Below are positions 8,188 through 18,240 of a DNA stretch of 64,000 nt, one piece after another. The DNA is from Streptomyces lincolnensis (GTDB lineage Bacteria; Actinomycetota; Actinomycetes; Streptomycetales; Streptomycetaceae): assembly GCF_001685355.1 (NCBI RefSeq), contig NZ_CP016438.1, forward strand, positions 5,084,001 through 5,148,000, read 5' to 3'. The notes under the pieces are model-generated. The model saw only the letters and a program-made list of their open reading frames with translations. It was not told the origin of the DNA and searched no databases. How positions within the stretch are numbered: the stretch's first letter is position 1; each line of letters opens with the position of its first letter. A program made the translations under genes and the position numbers.

Positions 8188-8904
8188 TCAGCGACGGCGT
8201 CGCGTCCGGCCCGTCCGGGCCGCCTTCGCACGCTTGGCCGCGAAGCGCACACCGCCGGGGCTCTCCCCGACTTCGACGCGCACCACCGTGGACAACGGAT
8301 CCACGATGCCCTCGCCCACATGGAGGATGGACGTCTCCACCGCGCCGAGCTTGCTCAGGGCCGTTCCCGCCGCCTTCAGTTCTTCCTCGGCGGTGTCTCC
8401 CTTGAGTGCCAGCATCTCGCCGTAGGGGCGCAGCAGCGGGACGCCCCAGGCGGCCAGGCGGTCGAGCGGTGCCACCGCCCGGGCCGTCACCACATGCACG
8501 GGGGTGATCTTGCCCATGACCTCCTCGGCCCGGCCGCGCATGACCGTCACATGGTCCAGGCCCAGCAGCTCCACGACCTCCGTGAGGAAGGTGGTCCTCC
8601 GCAGCAGGGGCTCCAGCAGAGTGATCTTCAGGTCCCCCCGGACGAGCGCCAGGGGGATGCCTGGCAGGCCGGCGCCGGAACCGACATCGCACACCGTCAC
8701 ATTCTCGGGAACGACCTCGGAGAGCACGGCGCAGTTCAGCAGATGCCGCTCCCACAGCCGGGGCACTTCACGCGGGCCGATCAGACCGCGCTGCACACCC
8801 GCCTCCGCGAGCAGCTCCGCATAGCGAACCGCGTCCGCGAAGCGATCACCGAAGACCTCGCGCGCCTGCTCGGGCGCGGGGGGAAGCTCCGCTGCCTCCG
8901 TCAC
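8188..8904 (-). CDS. rsmG: 16S rRNA (guanine-N7)-methyltransferase G
   Basis: 238 residues from GTG 8904, which has GGAAGGACGG 6–15 bases ahead. The frame extends 11 codons further up but without a better site. The SAM-binding motif is VCDVGSGAGLPGIPLAL, and LWERHLLNCAVLSEV matches the RsmG/GidB family. It methylates the 16S rRNA 530 loop, and loss of it gives low-level streptomycin resistance. The Lys/Arg-rich tail probably contacts RNA. It lies between parA and jag on the same strand, its conserved place in actinomycetes. Confidence 0.95.
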   Translation of the reverse strand: MTEAAELPPAPEQAREVFGDRFADAVRYAELLAEAGVQRGLIGPREVPRLWERHLLNCAVLSEVVPENVTVCDVGSGAGLPGIPLALVRGDLKITLLEPLLRRTTFLTEVVELLGLDHVTVMRGRAEEVMGKITPVHVVTARAVAPLDRLAAWGVPLLRPYGEMLALKGDTAEEELKAAGTALSKLGAVETSILHVGEGIVDPLSTVVRVEVGESPGGVRFAAKRAKAARTGRTRRRR

Positions 8905-8984
8905 GGGGGACCGTCCTTCCGTACGGCGTCGGCGCACAGGGACACCGATGCCAGAACCACCAGAACTATCAGGCTGACAAAGTT

Positions 8985-9013
8985 CGGCCCCGTCTGCGCT
9001 ACAGACGGGGCCG
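8985..9013. terminator. Hairpin between jag and rsmG
   Basis: A perfect 12-bp stem (CGGCCCCGTCTG with its complement) and a 5-base loop, 17 bases beyond the jag stop on the minus strand. It is probably an attenuating terminator before rsmG. Confidence 0.75.
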
Positions 9014-9029
9014 GTGGAACGTAAGTGGA

Positions 9030-9542
9030 TCAGGCGGGGAGCACAACGACGAAGCGCTGCGGCTCCTCGCCCTCGGACTCACTGCGCAGGCCGGCGGCCT
9101 TGACCGCGTCGTGCACGACCTTGCGCTCGAAGGGAGTCATCGGCTTGAGTTTGACGGACTCACCGGTGTTCTTGACGTCGGCCGCGGCCTTGGCGCCCAG
9201 CTCGGACAGCTCGGCGCGCTTGTTGGCGCGGTAGCCCGCGATGTCCAGCATCAGACGGCTGCGGTCGCCGGTCTCCCGGTGCACGGCCAGGCGGGTGAGC
9301 TCCTGGAGGGCTTCCAGTACCTCGCCGTCGCGGCCCACCAACTTCTGGAGGTCACGGCCGCCCGCGTCGCTGACGATCGACACAGCGGCGCGGTCGGCCT
9401 CGACGTCCATGTCGATGTCGCCGTCGAGGTCGGCGATGTCCAGCAGACCTTCGAGGTAGTCCGCCGCGATCTCACCCTCCTGCTCCAGGCGGGTGAGGGT
9501 GTCTGCACCCTCGGCAGCGGCGGAGGTGGTGCCTTCCGTCAC
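9030..9542 (-). CDS. jag: Jag/KhpB-like RNA-binding protein (KH and R3H domains)
   Basis: 170 residues. A KH segment (VGRDGEVLEALQELTRLAVH, about residues 85–110) and a C-terminal R3H segment (TPFERKVVHDAVKAAGL) are visible. The N-terminus is acidic, and the Jag_N domain of Firmicutes is missing, as usual in actinomycetes. GTG start with AAGGAG 10 bases before it. The gap to yidC is 15 bases, so it is co-transcribed with the membrane-insertion gene. It is a small-RNA/mRNA-binding protein in other bacteria; its actinomycete role is less clear. Confidence 0.92.
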   Translation of the reverse strand: MTEGTTSAAAEGADTLTRLEQEGEIAADYLEGLLDIADLDGDIDMDVEADRAAVSIVSDAGGRDLQKLVGRDGEVLEALQELTRLAVHRETGDRSRLMLDIAGYRANKRAELSELGAKAAADVKNTGESVKLKPMTPFERKVVHDAVKAAGLRSESEGEEPQRFVVVLPA

Positions 9543-9557
9543 GGGATGGACTCCTTC

Positions 9558-10835
9558 TTACTTCTTGGACGGGGACTTGGGCCGCTGCGGACCCTTGCGC
9601 TGTCCGGACTGGGCCTTGCTGCGGGTACCGGAGGCGGGCTTCGAGGCACCCTTGCCGGAAGCGGCGGGCTTGGCGTCCTCGGGCTCGTCGGTCTTCTTCA
9701 GCGACGTGGGCTCGCCGGCGGTCTTCGGAGCGCCCACGGCGGTACCGGACTGACGCTGGGACTTGCTCTGCCGCTTGGGCTGCTGGCGCTTCGGAGCGGC
9801 CGCGCTGGTCGGCGTGCCGTCCTCGGTCTGGGCGGTGGCCTGGACCTCGCTCTTGATCACCGTGCCGTCGGGCTGGGCCGCGAGGCCCGCCTTGTTCAGA
9901 CCGTTGATGAACTTGCGCTCGAACTCGTTGCGGTCGCGGCCCTTGGCCACGATGGCCTTGACGATGGCCTTCTCACCGCGGCTGCGGGTCTTGCCGTGGT
10001 GCGTCACGTGCTTGTACAGGCGCTCCAGGTACGAGGCCTGGGCCTTGGAACCCGGGGTCGGGTTGTTGTGGATGACGTACATCTGCTGGCCCATGGTCCA
10101 CACGTTGGTGGTCAGCCAGTAGACGAGGACACCGACCGGGAAGTTGATGCCGAAGACGGCGAACATGACCGGGAAGACGTACATCAGCATCTTCTGCTGC
10201 TGCATGAACGGCGTCTTCACCGTGGTGTCGACGTTCTTCGTCATCAGCTGGCGCTGCGTGTAGAACTGCGACGCCGACATCAGGACGATCATGACCGCGG
10301 TGACGATGCGGACCGTGGTCAGCGAGGCCTCGAGGGCCGCGACGTCCGAGGAGCTGTCGGTGAACTTCGCCGCCAACGGGGCGCCGAAGATGTGCGCCTT
10401 CTGCGCGCTGTCCAGCAGGCTCTGGTTGATCGAGCCGATGGTCTCGTTGTTCGCGATGCTGTTGAGCACGTGGTACAGCGCGAAGAAGAACGGCGACTGC
10501 GCCAGGATGGGAAGGCACGAGGAGAGCGGGTTGGTACCCGTCTCCTTGTACAGCTTCATCATCTCTTCGGACTGGCGCTGCTTGTCGTTCTTGTAGCGCT
10601 CCTGGATCTTCTTCATCTCGGGCTGAAGCGTCTGCATCGCCCGGGTCGCCTTGATCTGCTTCACGAAGAGCGGGATCAGGCAGATACGGATCAGAATCAC
10701 CAGGGACACGATGGACAGGCCCCAGGCCCAACCGGAGTCGTCGCCGAAGAGGGCGCCGTACACCTTGTGGAACTGGACGATGACCCAGGAGACAGGTGTC
10801 GTGATGAAGCTGAAGAAGCTGGCAATCGTGTCCAC
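9558..10835 (-). CDS. yidC: Membrane protein insertase YidC/Oxa1
   Basis: 425 residues with about five membrane segments: one at residues 15–35, with the others between ~35 and ~270. The cytoplasmic hairpin after the first contains [18 protein letters not shown], diagnostic of the 60KD_IMP/Oxa1 family. The long C-terminal tail (residues ~310–425) is very basic and low-complexity ([20 protein letters not shown]), consistent with ribosome docking. GTG start with AAGGAG 9 bases before it. It inserts membrane proteins alone or with SecYEG. Three bases separate it from yidD. Confidence 0.96.
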   Translation of the reverse strand: MDTIASFFSFITTPVSWVIVQFHKVYGALFGDDSGWAWGLSIVSLVILIRICLIPLFVKQIKATRAMQTLQPEMKKIQERYKNDKQRQSEEMMKLYKETGTNPLSSCLPILAQSPFFFALYHVLNSIANNETIGSINQSLLDSAQKAHIFGAPLAAKFTDSSSDVAALEASLTTVRIVTAVMIVLMSASQFYTQRQLMTKNVDTTVKTPFMQQQKMLMYVFPVMFAVFGINFPVGVLVYWLTTNVWTMGQQMYVIHNNPTPGSKAQASYLERLYKHVTHHGKTRSRGEKAIVKAIVAKGRDRNEFERKFINGLNKAGLAAQPDGTVIKSEVQATAQTEDGTPTSAAAPKRQQPKRQSKSQRQSGTAVGAPKTAGEPTSLKKTDEPEDAKPAASGKGASKPASGTRSKAQSGQRKGPQRPKSPSKK

Positions 10836-10838
10836 TAA

Positions 10839-11192
10839 TCATGCTCCTTGGGCATGGGACGGGGTCTCTGCGGCCGGGCTCGAAGGAGCCTGCCCCTCGG
10901 TGGCCGGTTCGGCGGAGGAGGGCCCGCCCTTGCGTGCACGCCAGGCGTTACGCAACATTTCGTGCCACCGCGGACGCTTGCGCGGCGGGACATGGTCCAC
11001 GCCGCCCAGCGACCACGGATTGCATCGCAGGATGCGCCAGGCCGTGAGTGCCGTTCCCTTGACCGCACCATGACGGTCGATGGCCTGGAAGCCGTAGTGG
11101 GAGCACGACGGGTAGTACTTGCACACCGGCCCGAGCAACGGGCTGATGGTCCACTGGTACAGCTTGATCAGCGCCAGCAGCGGGTACTTCAT
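10839..11192 (-). CDS. yidD: Membrane protein insertion efficiency factor YidD
   Basis: 117 residues. The core is the YidD family signature [26 protein letters not shown], cited here as two pieces: [19 protein letters not shown] and [14 protein letters not shown]. An N-terminal amphipathic helix and a Pro/Ala-rich tail flank it. Its ATG overlaps the rnpA stop (ATGA). It assists YidC-dependent insertion at the membrane surface. The position between rnpA and yidC is conserved throughout bacteria. Confidence 0.95.
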   Translation of the reverse strand: MKYPLLALIKLYQWTISPLLGPVCKYYPSCSHYGFQAIDRHGAVKGTALTAWRILRCNPWSLGGVDHVPPRKRPRWHEMLRNAWRARKGGPSSAEPATEGQAPSSPAAETPSHAQGA

Positions 11193-11560
11193 CGCGCGCC
11201 CCCTCCCAGCAGCCGCTCGATGGCGGCATCCAGGTCTCGGGCCAGTTGTGCGTGGTCGGCGTCGCCCGCACCGGGCAGCGCTCGTACGACTACCAGGCTA
11301 CCGGGGGGCAGCTGGGCGATTCGATCGCGCATCAGATGGCGAAGCCTGCGCTTCACCTTGTTGCGCACCACCGCACCCCCCACGGCCTTGCTGACGACGA
11401 AACCCGCACGTGTCGGGGGAGCGCTCTCCCCAGGCGCGTGCGGGTTCGTGGCACCGCTACGAAGATGGACGACGAGAGACGGGCGGCCAGCCCGACGACC
11501 CCGTCGTACCGCGGTCGCGAAGTCCTCGCGCCGCCTCAGCCGATGCTCGGTAGGCAGCAC
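11189..11560 (-). CDS. rnpA: Ribonuclease P protein component
   Basis: 123 residues, GTG start. The RNA-binding signature [14 protein letters not shown] matches the family motif (R-N-x-x-K-R-x-x-R). The N-terminus [20 protein letters not shown] is typical. It binds the catalytic RNase P RNA and helps it cut the 5' leader of pre-tRNA. It is 21 bases after rpmH and overlaps yidD, part of the rpmH–rnpA–yidD–yidC–jag operon. Confidence 0.96.
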   Translation of the reverse strand: MLPTEHRLRRREDFATAVRRGRRAGRPSLVVHLRSGATNPHAPGESAPPTRAGFVVSKAVGGAVVRNKVKRRLRHLMRDRIAQLPPGSLVVVRALPGAGDADHAQLARDLDAAIERLLGGGAR

Positions 11561-11581
11561 GACGTCATGACCTGATCGGGA

Positions 11582-11719
11582 TCAGGCGGACAGGTTGGCG
11601 CGACCCTTGCTGCGACGGTTCGCGAGAATCGCGCGGCCGGCACGGGTGCGCATCCGCAGGCGGAAGCCGTGGGTCTTCGCGCGGCGGCGGTTGTTCGGCT
11701 GGAAGGTGCGCTTGCTCAC
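11582..11719 (-). CDS. rpmH: 50S ribosomal protein L34
   Basis: 45 residues beginning [19 protein letters not shown], almost invariant in actinobacterial L34. The GTG at 11719 is chosen because it gives the exact family length and has GGAG 8 bases ahead. First gene of the minus-strand operon, divergent from dnaA. Confidence 0.98.
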   Translation of the reverse strand: MSKRTFQPNNRRRAKTHGFRLRMRTRAGRAILANRRSKGRANLSA

Positions 11720-12104
11720 TCGGGGGCTCCAGAAATAAATCGGTGGTTGCGGGGTGCCGTCCTGGCTGTCACCGTGCGCCCACGAGTAGCTCGCAGTAAC
11801 GCCCGAGTGCACCGCTTCCCGATCACCCGATCGCGATCTGTGCCCATCGGAGGCAGGCGGCAGCAGCCATCGACAACTCGACCTGGTTACGGTACGCGCG
11901 GCTGCGCCATCCGGTCAAACCAGCGGTCAGCGGGAGACACTATCCACAGCCTGGGGACAACAACTTGAACCGCACCCATCGCCCTGACTACCGTGGCTGG
12001 ACTCCCGTTCGTTCCTCTGACCCCCTCGTTTTGGGCTCCACCCCATTTGAATCCCTACCCGTCCCGAACCACACGTTCGTGGGACCCGTGAGAGAGCGTG
12101 CCCT
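11720..12104. other. rpmH–dnaA divergent control region
   Basis: 385 bases with no supported gene. It must contain the rpmH promoter (minus) and the dnaA promoter (plus), neither of which I can place by clear hexamers. Two DnaA-box-like 9-mers in opposite orientation lie at 11940–11948 (CTATCCACA) and 11952–11960 (TTGTCCCCA on the minus strand), about 150 bases before dnaA. Paired DnaA boxes at the dnaA promoter are known in Streptomyces and support autoregulation. Confidence 0.7.
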
Positions 12105-14063
12105 GTGGCTGACGTACCTGCCGATCTTGCCGCAGTGTGGCCACGAGTACTGGAGCACCTACTGGGTGAGGGCCGCGGACAGGGGGTGGAGAGCAAGGAC
12201 GAGCGCTGGATCCGCCGCTGCCAGCCGCTCGCGCTCGTCGCGGACACCGCCCTGCTCGCCGTTCCGAACGAATTTGCGAAGGGCGTACTGGAGGGCCGCC
12301 TGGCCCCGGTGGTCAGCGAGGCGCTGACCCGTGAGTGCGGTCGGCCGATCCGTATCGCGATCACCGTCGACGACTCCGCGGGCGAGCCCCCGGCCCCGTC
12401 GGCGCCCCCGGCCCGGCCCCAGTCCCGCTACGAGGAGCCCGAGCACCCGCCGTCCCCCTACGAGGGATACGGCCGCCACCGCGCCGACGACCAACGGCCC
12501 GACTACGACCAGCCGCGCCCCGGCCCCCAGGGCGACCACCAGCCCCGCGCCGACCAGCTGCCGACCGCCCGCCCCGCCTACCCCGGTGAGTACCAGCGCC
12601 CGGAACCCGGCGCCTGGCCCCGTTCCCCGCAGCAGGACGACTACGGCTGGCAGCAGCCGCGGCTCGGCTTCCCGGAACGCGACCCGTACGCGTCGCCCTC
12701 CCAGGACTCCTACGGTTCGCCGCCGCAGGACCAGTACGGGGCACCGCCCCAGGACTCCTACGGGCAGGACTACCGCCCGCAGTCGATGGAGCGCCCGTCG
12801 TACGACTCCCAGCGGCCCGACTACGACAAGCCGCGCCCCGATTACGACCAGCGGCCGGACTACGACAAGCCCCGCTCCGACTACGACCAGCGTGACGTGC
12901 GGCGTGAGCTCCCGGAGCAGCCGTCCGGACACGTCCATCGGGGCGGCCCCGTCGGCTCGGCGCTGCCCACCACCGGAGCCCCCGGCCCGCTGGCCGCGAA
13001 GCCCGCGCCGGCGACCGGCCCCGGTGAGCCGACCGCGCGCCTGAACCCGAAGTACCTCTTCGACACGTTCGTCATCGGCGCCTCCAACCGCTTCGCGCAC
13101 GCGGCCGCCGTGGCGGTCGCCGAGGCGCCGGCGAAGGCGTACAACCCCCTCTTCATCTACGGGGAGTCCGGGCTCGGCAAAACGCACCTGCTGCACGCGA
13201 TCGGGCACTACGCGCGCAGCCTCTACCCGGGCACGCGGGTGCGGTACGTGAGCTCGGAGGAGTTCACCAACGAGTTCATCAACTCCATCCGCGACGGCAA
13301 GGGCGACAGCTTCCGCAAGCGCTACCGCGAGATGGACATCCTGCTCGTCGACGACATCCAGTTCCTGGCGGACAAGGAGTCGACGCAGGAGGAGTTCTTC
13401 CACACCTTCAACACGCTCCACAACGCCAACAAGCAGATCGTGCTGTCCTCCGACCGGCCGCCGAAGCAGCTGGTCACGCTGGAGGACCGGCTGCGGAACC
13501 GTTTCGAGTGGGGTCTGATCACCGACGTCCAGCCGCCCGAGCTGGAGACGCGGATCGCGATCCTGCGCAAGAAGGCGGTCCAGGAGCAGCTCAACGCCCC
13601 GCCGGAGGTACTGGAGTTCATCGCCTCCCGGATCTCGCGCAACATCCGCGAGCTGGAGGGGGCGCTGATCCGGGTGACGGCGTTCGCGTCGCTCAACCGG
13701 CAGCCGGTGGACCTGGGCCTGACGGAGATCGTCCTGAAGGACCTGATCCCCGGCGGCGAGGACTCGGCCCCCGAGATCACCTCGACGGCCATCATGGCCG
13801 CCACCGCCGACTACTTCGGTCTCACGATCGAGGACCTGTGCGGCACCTCCCGCGGCCGCGCGCTGGTGACGGCCCGGCAGATCGCGATGTACCTGTGCCG
13901 CGAGCTGACGGACCTCTCCCTGCCCAAGATCGGCGCCCTGTTCGGCGGCCGCGACCACACCACGGTCATGCACGCCGACCGCAAGATCCGCAATCTGATG
14001 GCCGAGCGGCGCTCGATCTACAACCAGGTGACGGAGCTGACGAACCGCATCAAGAACGGCTGA
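12105..14063 (+). CDS. dnaA: Chromosomal replication initiator DnaA
   Basis: 652 residues, GTG start giving [15 protein letters not shown]. Domain I spans ~1–95. Domain II is exceptionally long (~95–310), disordered and rich in P, Y, D and Q with repeated PDYDQ/PDYDK and YG-S/A-PPQD units. The AAA+ domain III has Walker [18 protein letters not shown] and Walker [15 protein letters not shown]. Domain IV ends with the DnaA-box-reading signature [15 protein letters not shown]. The length and linker are characteristic of Streptomyces, where most other DnaAs are ~450–520 residues. ATP-DnaA oligomerises on the oriC boxes immediately downstream. Confidence 0.99.
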   Translation: MADVPADLAAVWPRVLEHLLGEGRGQGVESKDERWIRRCQPLALVADTALLAVPNEFAKGVLEGRLAPVVSEALTRECGRPIRIAITVDDSAGEPPAPSAPPARPQSRYEEPEHPPSPYEGYGRHRADDQRPDYDQPRPGPQGDHQPRADQLPTARPAYPGEYQRPEPGAWPRSPQQDDYGWQQPRLGFPERDPYASPSQDSYGSPPQDQYGAPPQDSYGQDYRPQSMERPSYDSQRPDYDKPRPDYDQRPDYDKPRSDYDQRDVRRELPEQPSGHVHRGGPVGSALPTTGAPGPLAAKPAPATGPGEPTARLNPKYLFDTFVIGASNRFAHAAAVAVAEAPAKAYNPLFIYGESGLGKTHLLHAIGHYARSLYPGTRVRYVSSEEFTNEFINSIRDGKGDSFRKRYREMDILLVDDIQFLADKESTQEEFFHTFNTLHNANKQIVLSSDRPPKQLVTLEDRLRNRFEWGLITDVQPPELETRIAILRKKAVQEQLNAPPEVLEFIASRISRNIRELEGALIRVTAFASLNRQPVDLGLTEIVLKDLIPGGEDSAPEITSTAIMAATADYFGLTIEDLCGTSRGRALVTARQIAMYLCRELTDLSLPKIGALFGGRDHTTVMHADRKIRNLMAERRSIYNQVTELTNRIKNG

Positions 14064-14078
14064 TCGCGACAGCCTGAC

Positions 14079-14128
14079 GACGACGAAGGGCGCCCCGGGA
14101 CGAGTTCCCCGGGGCGCCCTTCGTCGTC
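14079..14128 (+). terminator. dnaA terminator
   Basis: A perfect 21-bp stem (14079–14099 with 14108–14128) and an 8-base loop, 15 bases after the dnaA stop. It insulates oriC from dnaA transcription. Confidence 0.85.
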
Positions 14129-14922
14129 CCGGGGTCTCCCGCTGTTCGATTACCTGCCGCGTTACGGCCTCTCTCCACAGATTCGGCGACTTTTTCCCGT
14201 CCACACCCTGGGGACCGGGAAGTTGTCCAGATCGCGTCCACAGGCGCTCCCGTCGAGAGACCATCGGGCGAGGTCAGGTGGCTGTGGATTCGTGGACGAA
14301 GGATCTCCACAGCTTGTGGACAGCGCGGTGATCCACAAGCTGTGCACGAAGTTGTCCACCGACAACCCACAGGCTGAGGGCGGTTGTCCCCAGCGATCAC
14401 CAGCTTCTCCACATCCCTGTCCACTGTTCGGCAACGCGACGCGCCTGATCACCGGGTCGAGTGAAAGGCGTCACACGAAGGTGCCGGGTTGGCCTGTGGG
14501 AAAGGTGGGTAAAGCTGGGGACGACGTTGGGGAGAAGTCGCCTCGCCCTGTGCACGGGGTGTGCAGAACTTTCTGTTCTCCACAGAGAACCCCGGTTGTC
14601 CACCGCCTCCGCCCACAGGGCCAGTGGACAAAATTTCCGGTCTGACCTGCGAAAACGCGGTTATCCACGGTATCCACAGCCCCTACTACTACTGACAACT
14701 AGAGAGAGCTGGGAATCCGTTTCGAAGTGGGGCCTGTGCACAACTCGCCGTCCGGCCCTCGGCTGCCCCTCGTCACGACTTGACCCCGAGAGGCACCTAC
14801 TGTCAGTGGGGTGCGTCAGACTGTTCCCCGGCGTCCTTCCCCGCATCGGGGCCGACGACACCGAGACAGACGACGAAGCCAGGCAGGCCGAGAAGCGCCG
14901 GCAACAGCAGGAGGCGGCAACA
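14129..14922. other. Chromosomal origin of replication oriC
   Basis: 794 bases without a gene between dnaA and dnaN. DnaA boxes close to the Streptomyces consensus TTGTCCACA are dense on both strands from 14171 to 14743. Examples are TTGTCCACC at 14352 and 14596, TTCTCCACA at 14405 and 14576, CTGTCCACA (minus) at 14315, TTATCCACG at 14661 next to GTATCCACA at 14670, TTGTCCACT (minus) at 14623 and TTGTGCACA (minus) at 14735. I count at least 15 with two or fewer mismatches. They fall in two groups separated by a box-poor stretch (about 14430–14570). CTTGTGGA/TCCACAAG at 14313–14339 is an inverted pair. As in other Streptomyces there is no long AT-rich 13-mer array; AAAATTT at 14630 is the most AT-rich spot. 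The last ~120 bases carry the dnaN leader. Confidence 0.97.
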
Positions 14923-16053
14923 GTGAAGATCCGGGTGGAACGCGACGTACTCGCGGAGGCAGTGGCCTGGGCGGCTCGCAGCCTCCCGGCCCGTCCGCCG
15001 GCGCCTGTCCTCGCCGGCCTCCTGCTGAAGGCCGAGGAGGGCCAGCTGAGCCTCTCCAGCTTCGACTACGAGGTCTCCGCACGGGTGTCCGTCGAGGCCG
15101 AGGTCGAGGAGGAGGGCACGGTCCTGGTCTCCGGCCGCCTGCTCGCCGACATCTGCCGAGCTCTCCCCAACCGCCCGGTGGAGATTTCCACAGACGGTGT
15201 ACGGGCGACGGTGGTCTGCGGCTCCTCCCGGTTCACACTCCACACCCTGCCTGTGGAGGAGTACCCGGCACTGCCCCAGATGCCGACCGCGACCGGCACC
15301 GTCCCCGGTGAGGTCTTCGCCTCCGCCGCCGCCCAGGTGGCCATCGCCGCCGGCCGCGACGACACGCTGCCGGTCCTGACCGGTGTGCGCATCGAGATCG
15401 AGGGCGACACCGTCACGCTGGCCTCCACCGACCGCTACCGCTTCGCGGTCCGCGAGTTCCTGTGGAAGCCGGAGAACCCCGAGGCGTCCGCAGTGGCCCT
15501 GGTGCCCGCCAAGACGCTCCTGGACACCGCCAAGGCGCTCACGAGCGGCGACAGCGTCACCCTGGCGCTCTCCGGCTCCGGCGCGGGTGAGGGCCTGATC
15601 GGTTTCGAGGGCGCCGGCCGTCGTACGACGACCCGCCTCCTGGAGGGCGACCTCCCGAAGTACCGCTCGCTGTTCCCGACGGAGTTCAACTCCATCGCCG
15701 TGATCGAGACCGCCCCCTTCGTGGAGGCCGTCAAGCGTGTGGCGCTGGTCGCCGAGCGCAACACCCCGGTGCGGCTCAGCTTCGAGCAGGGCGTGCTGAT
15801 CCTGGAGGCCGGTTCCAGCGACGACGCACAGGCTGTGGAAAGGGTCGACGCCCAGCTGGAGGGCGACGACGTCTCGATCGCCTTCAACCCGACCTTCCTG
15901 CTGGACGGCCTGAGCGCCATCGACTCCCCGGTGGCCCAGCTGTCGTTCACGACGTCGACGAAGCCCGCGCTGCTGAGCGGCAAGCCCGCGCTGGACGCCG
16001 AGGCGGACGAGGCCTACAAGTACCTGATCATGCCGGTGCGGCTCAGCGGCTGA
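14923..16053 (+). CDS. dnaN: DNA polymerase III sliding clamp (beta subunit)
   Basis: 376 residues. The frame is open much further up through oriC, but GTG 14923 has a perfect AGGAGG 8 bases ahead and gives MKIRVERDVLAEAVAWAARSLP, the normal clamp N-terminus. Three repeated clamp domains follow, ending in the conserved YLIMPVRLSG that forms the peptide-binding pocket for polymerase and other partners. It encircles DNA to tether replicative polymerase. The order dnaA–oriC–dnaN is universal in actinomycetes. Confidence 0.98.
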   Translation: MKIRVERDVLAEAVAWAARSLPARPPAPVLAGLLLKAEEGQLSLSSFDYEVSARVSVEAEVEEEGTVLVSGRLLADICRALPNRPVEISTDGVRATVVCGSSRFTLHTLPVEEYPALPQMPTATGTVPGEVFASAAAQVAIAAGRDDTLPVLTGVRIEIEGDTVTLASTDRYRFAVREFLWKPENPEASAVALVPAKTLLDTAKALTSGDSVTLALSGSGAGEGLIGFEGAGRRTTTRLLEGDLPKYRSLFPTEFNSIAVIETAPFVEAVKRVALVAERNTPVRLSFEQGVLILEAGSSDDAQAVERVDAQLEGDDVSIAFNPTFLLDGLSAIDSPVAQLSFTTSTKPALLSGKPALDAEADEAYKYLIMPVRLSG

Positions 16054-16191
16054 CGGCTCCCTTCGGAGAACCCGCAGGTCGGGGCGTACGTTTGAGCGCG
16101 TATGCCCACAGGTGTGCGTGAGCGTCCGGGTTTAGGCTCGGACGTGGGTACGAAAGTGCCTCACACGCCACAGCAACCTAAGGAACAACTG

Positions 16192-17067
16192 ATGGAGCTC
16201 GGTCTCGTCGGCCTCGGCAAGATGGGCGGCAACATGCGCGAGCGGATCCGCCGCGCGGGCCACACCGTCGTCGGATACGACCGCAACCCGGAACTCGCGG
16301 ATGTCCACAGCCTCGAAGAGCTTGTGGGCAAGCTCAAGGGCCCGCGGGTCGTGTGGGTGATGGTCCCGGCCGGCGGTCCGACCCAGGCGACCGTCGACGA
16401 GCTGGCCGAACTTCTGGAGCCTGGTGACGTCGTCGTGGACGGCGGCAACTCCCGCTGGACGGACGACGAGAAGCACGCCGAGGAGCTGGCAGCCAAGGGC
16501 ATCGGCTTCGTCGACTGCGGTGTCTCCGGCGGCGTCTGGGGCCTGGAGAACGGCTACGCGCTGATGTACGGCGGCGACGCGGAGAACGTCGCCAAGGTGC
16601 AGCCGGTCTTCGACGCCCTCAAGCCCGAGGGCGACCTCGGAGCGGTGCACGCCGGCAAGGTCGGCGCCGGCCACTTCGCGAAGATGGTCCACAACGGCAT
16701 CGAGTACGCGATGATGCAGGCCTACGCCGAGGGCTGGGAGCTGCTGGAGAAGGTCGACTCCGTGACCGACGTCCGGGAGGTCTTCCGCTCCTGGCAGGAG
16801 GGCACGGTCATCCGTTCCTGGCTGCTGGATCTCGCGGTGAACGCCCTCGACGAGGACGAGCACCTCGACAGGCTGAAGGGTTTTGCACAGGACTCCGGCG
16901 AGGGACGCTGGACTGTGGAAGCCGCCATCGACCACGCCGTGCCGCTGCCCGCGATCACGGCCTCCCTCTTCGCGAGGTTCGCCTCGCGCCAGGAGGACTC
17001 TCCGCAGATGAAGATGATCGCGGCGCTGCGCAACCAGTTCGGCGGCCACGCGGTCGAGAAGAAGTAA
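16192..17067 (+). CDS. gnd: 6-phosphogluconate dehydrogenase, short decarboxylating type
   Basis: 291 residues, far shorter than the ~470-residue enteric enzyme. The N-terminal dinucleotide fold is MELGLVGLGKMGGNM, followed by DGGNSRWTDD, the substrate-loop GVSGGVWGLENGYALMYGG and the catalytic KMVHNGIEYAMMQAYAEG. ATG 16192 is chosen over an upstream in-frame codon because AAGGA lies 7 bases ahead. It oxidises 6-phosphogluconate to ribulose 5-phosphate. The short family is often NAD-preferring, but cofactor preference cannot be read reliably here. Its insertion between dnaN and recF is typical of Streptomyces and related actinobacteria. Confidence 0.94.
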   Translation: MELGLVGLGKMGGNMRERIRRAGHTVVGYDRNPELADVHSLEELVGKLKGPRVVWVMVPAGGPTQATVDELAELLEPGDVVVDGGNSRWTDDEKHAEELAAKGIGFVDCGVSGGVWGLENGYALMYGGDAENVAKVQPVFDALKPEGDLGAVHAGKVGAGHFAKMVHNGIEYAMMQAYAEGWELLEKVDSVTDVREVFRSWQEGTVIRSWLLDLAVNALDEDEHLDRLKGFAQDSGEGRWTVEAAIDHAVPLPAITASLFARFASRQEDSPQMKMIAALRNQFGGHAVEKK

Positions 17068-17118
17068 TCCACAGGACTGCTCGGCGGTCCACAAGCTGGG
17101 GGAGGTCGCCGCCCGACC

Positions 17119-18240
17119 ATGCACGTCACGCATCTGTCGCTGGCCGACTTCCGCTCGTACGCCCGGGTTGAAGTGCCGCTCGACCCGGGCGTCACCGCCT
17201 TCGTGGGCCCCAACGGGCAGGGCAAGACGAACCTGGTCGAGGCGGTCGGCTACCTCGCCACCCTCGGCAGCCACCGGGTCTCCTCCGACGCCCCGCTGGT
17301 CCGTATGGGCGCCGACCGGGCCATCGTCCGGGCGCAGGTCAGGCAGGGCGAGCGGCAGCAGCTGATCGAGCTGGAGCTGAACCCGGGCCGGGCCAACCGC
17401 GCCCGGATCAACAGGTCCTCGCAGGTCAGGCCGCGTGACGTCCTGGGGATCGTGCGGACCGTGCTGTTCGCCCCCGAGGACCTGGCCCTGGTGAAGGGCG
17501 ACCCCGGGGAGCGGCGCCGCTTCCTCGACGAGCTGATCACCGCCCGCTCCCCGCGCATGGCCGGCGTGCGCTCCGACTACGAGCGTGTGCTGAAGCAGCG
17601 CAACACCCTCCTGAAGTCGGCCGCGCTCGCCCGACGGCACGGCGGCCGCTCCATGGACATGTCCACCCTCGACATCTGGGACCAGCACCTCGCGCGCGTA
17701 GGCTCCGAACTGCTCGCCCAGCGGCTCGACCTGATCGCCGCGCTCCAGCCGCTCGCCGACAAGGCGTACGAGCAACTGGCCCCCGGCGGCGGCCCGGTCG
17801 CCCTCGACTACAAGCCGTCCGCGCCGGGCGAGGCCCACACGCGCGACGACCTCTACGAGCAGTTGACGGCCGCGCTCGCCGAGGCGCGCAAGCAGGAGAT
17901 CGAGCGGGGCGTCACCCTCGTGGGACCGCATCGGGACGACGTGCTGCTCAAGCTGGGCCAGCTGCCCGCCAAGGGGTACGCCTCGCACGGGGAGTCGTGG
18001 TCCTACGCGCTCGCGCTGCGGCTGGCCTCCTACGACCTGCTGCGGGCCGAGGGGAACGAGCCGGTGCTCGTCCTCGACGACGTCTTCGCCGAGCTGGACA
18101 CCCGGCGGCGCGAGCGGCTGGCCGAGCTGGTCGCGCCCGGCGAGCAGGTCCTGGTCACCGCCGCGGTCGACGACGACGTACCGCACGTGCTGACGGGGAC
18201 GCGGTTCACGGTGGCCGACGGGGCGGTGGAGCGCGCATGA
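17119..18240 (+). CDS. recF: DNA replication/repair ATPase RecF
   Basis: 373 residues. Walker A is [14 protein letters not shown] (about residues 31–44), the ABC-type signature region lies near [14 protein letters not shown], and Walker B is [13 protein letters not shown]. The coiled middle portion is short, as in all RecF. GGGGGAGG precedes the ATG. It binds gapped DNA and helps load RecA with RecO and RecR. The stop overlaps the ATG of the DciA-like gene. The dnaN–gnd–recF spacing (~50 bases) suggests a shared transcript. Confidence 0.97.
   Translation: MHVTHLSLADFRSYARVEVPLDPGVTAFVGPNGQGKTNLVEAVGYLATLGSHRVSSDAPLVRMGADRAIVRAQVRQGERQQLIELELNPGRANRARINRSSQVRPRDVLGIVRTVLFAPEDLALVKGDPGERRRFLDELITARSPRMAGVRSDYERVLKQRNTLLKSAALARRHGGRSMDMSTLDIWDQHLARVGSELLAQRLDLIAALQPLADKAYEQLAPGGGPVALDYKPSAPGEAHTRDDLYEQLTAALAEARKQEIERGVTLVGPHRDDVLLKLGQLPAKGYASHGESWSYALALRLASYDLLRAEGNEPVLVLDDVFAELDTRRRERLAELVAPGEQVLVTAAVDDDVPHVLTGTRFTVADGAVERA

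Noticed and set aside
12159..14264. A 701-codon open frame antisense to dnaA, and similar long antisense frames over gnd–recF, gyrB and gyrA
   Set aside because: High-GC third positions open long shadow frames. Composition is Arg/Gly/Val-rich with no domain, no ribosome site and strong genes opposite.
14711..14737. SigR-like promoter ahead of dnaN (GGGAAT, then TGT after 18 bases)
   Set aside because: The downstream element is TGT, not GTT, so the match fails at an invariant position.
16102..16191. Upstream start of gnd at 16102
   Set aside because: It adds 30 residues without family similarity before the conserved MELGLVGLGKMG; ATG 16192 has the ribosome site.
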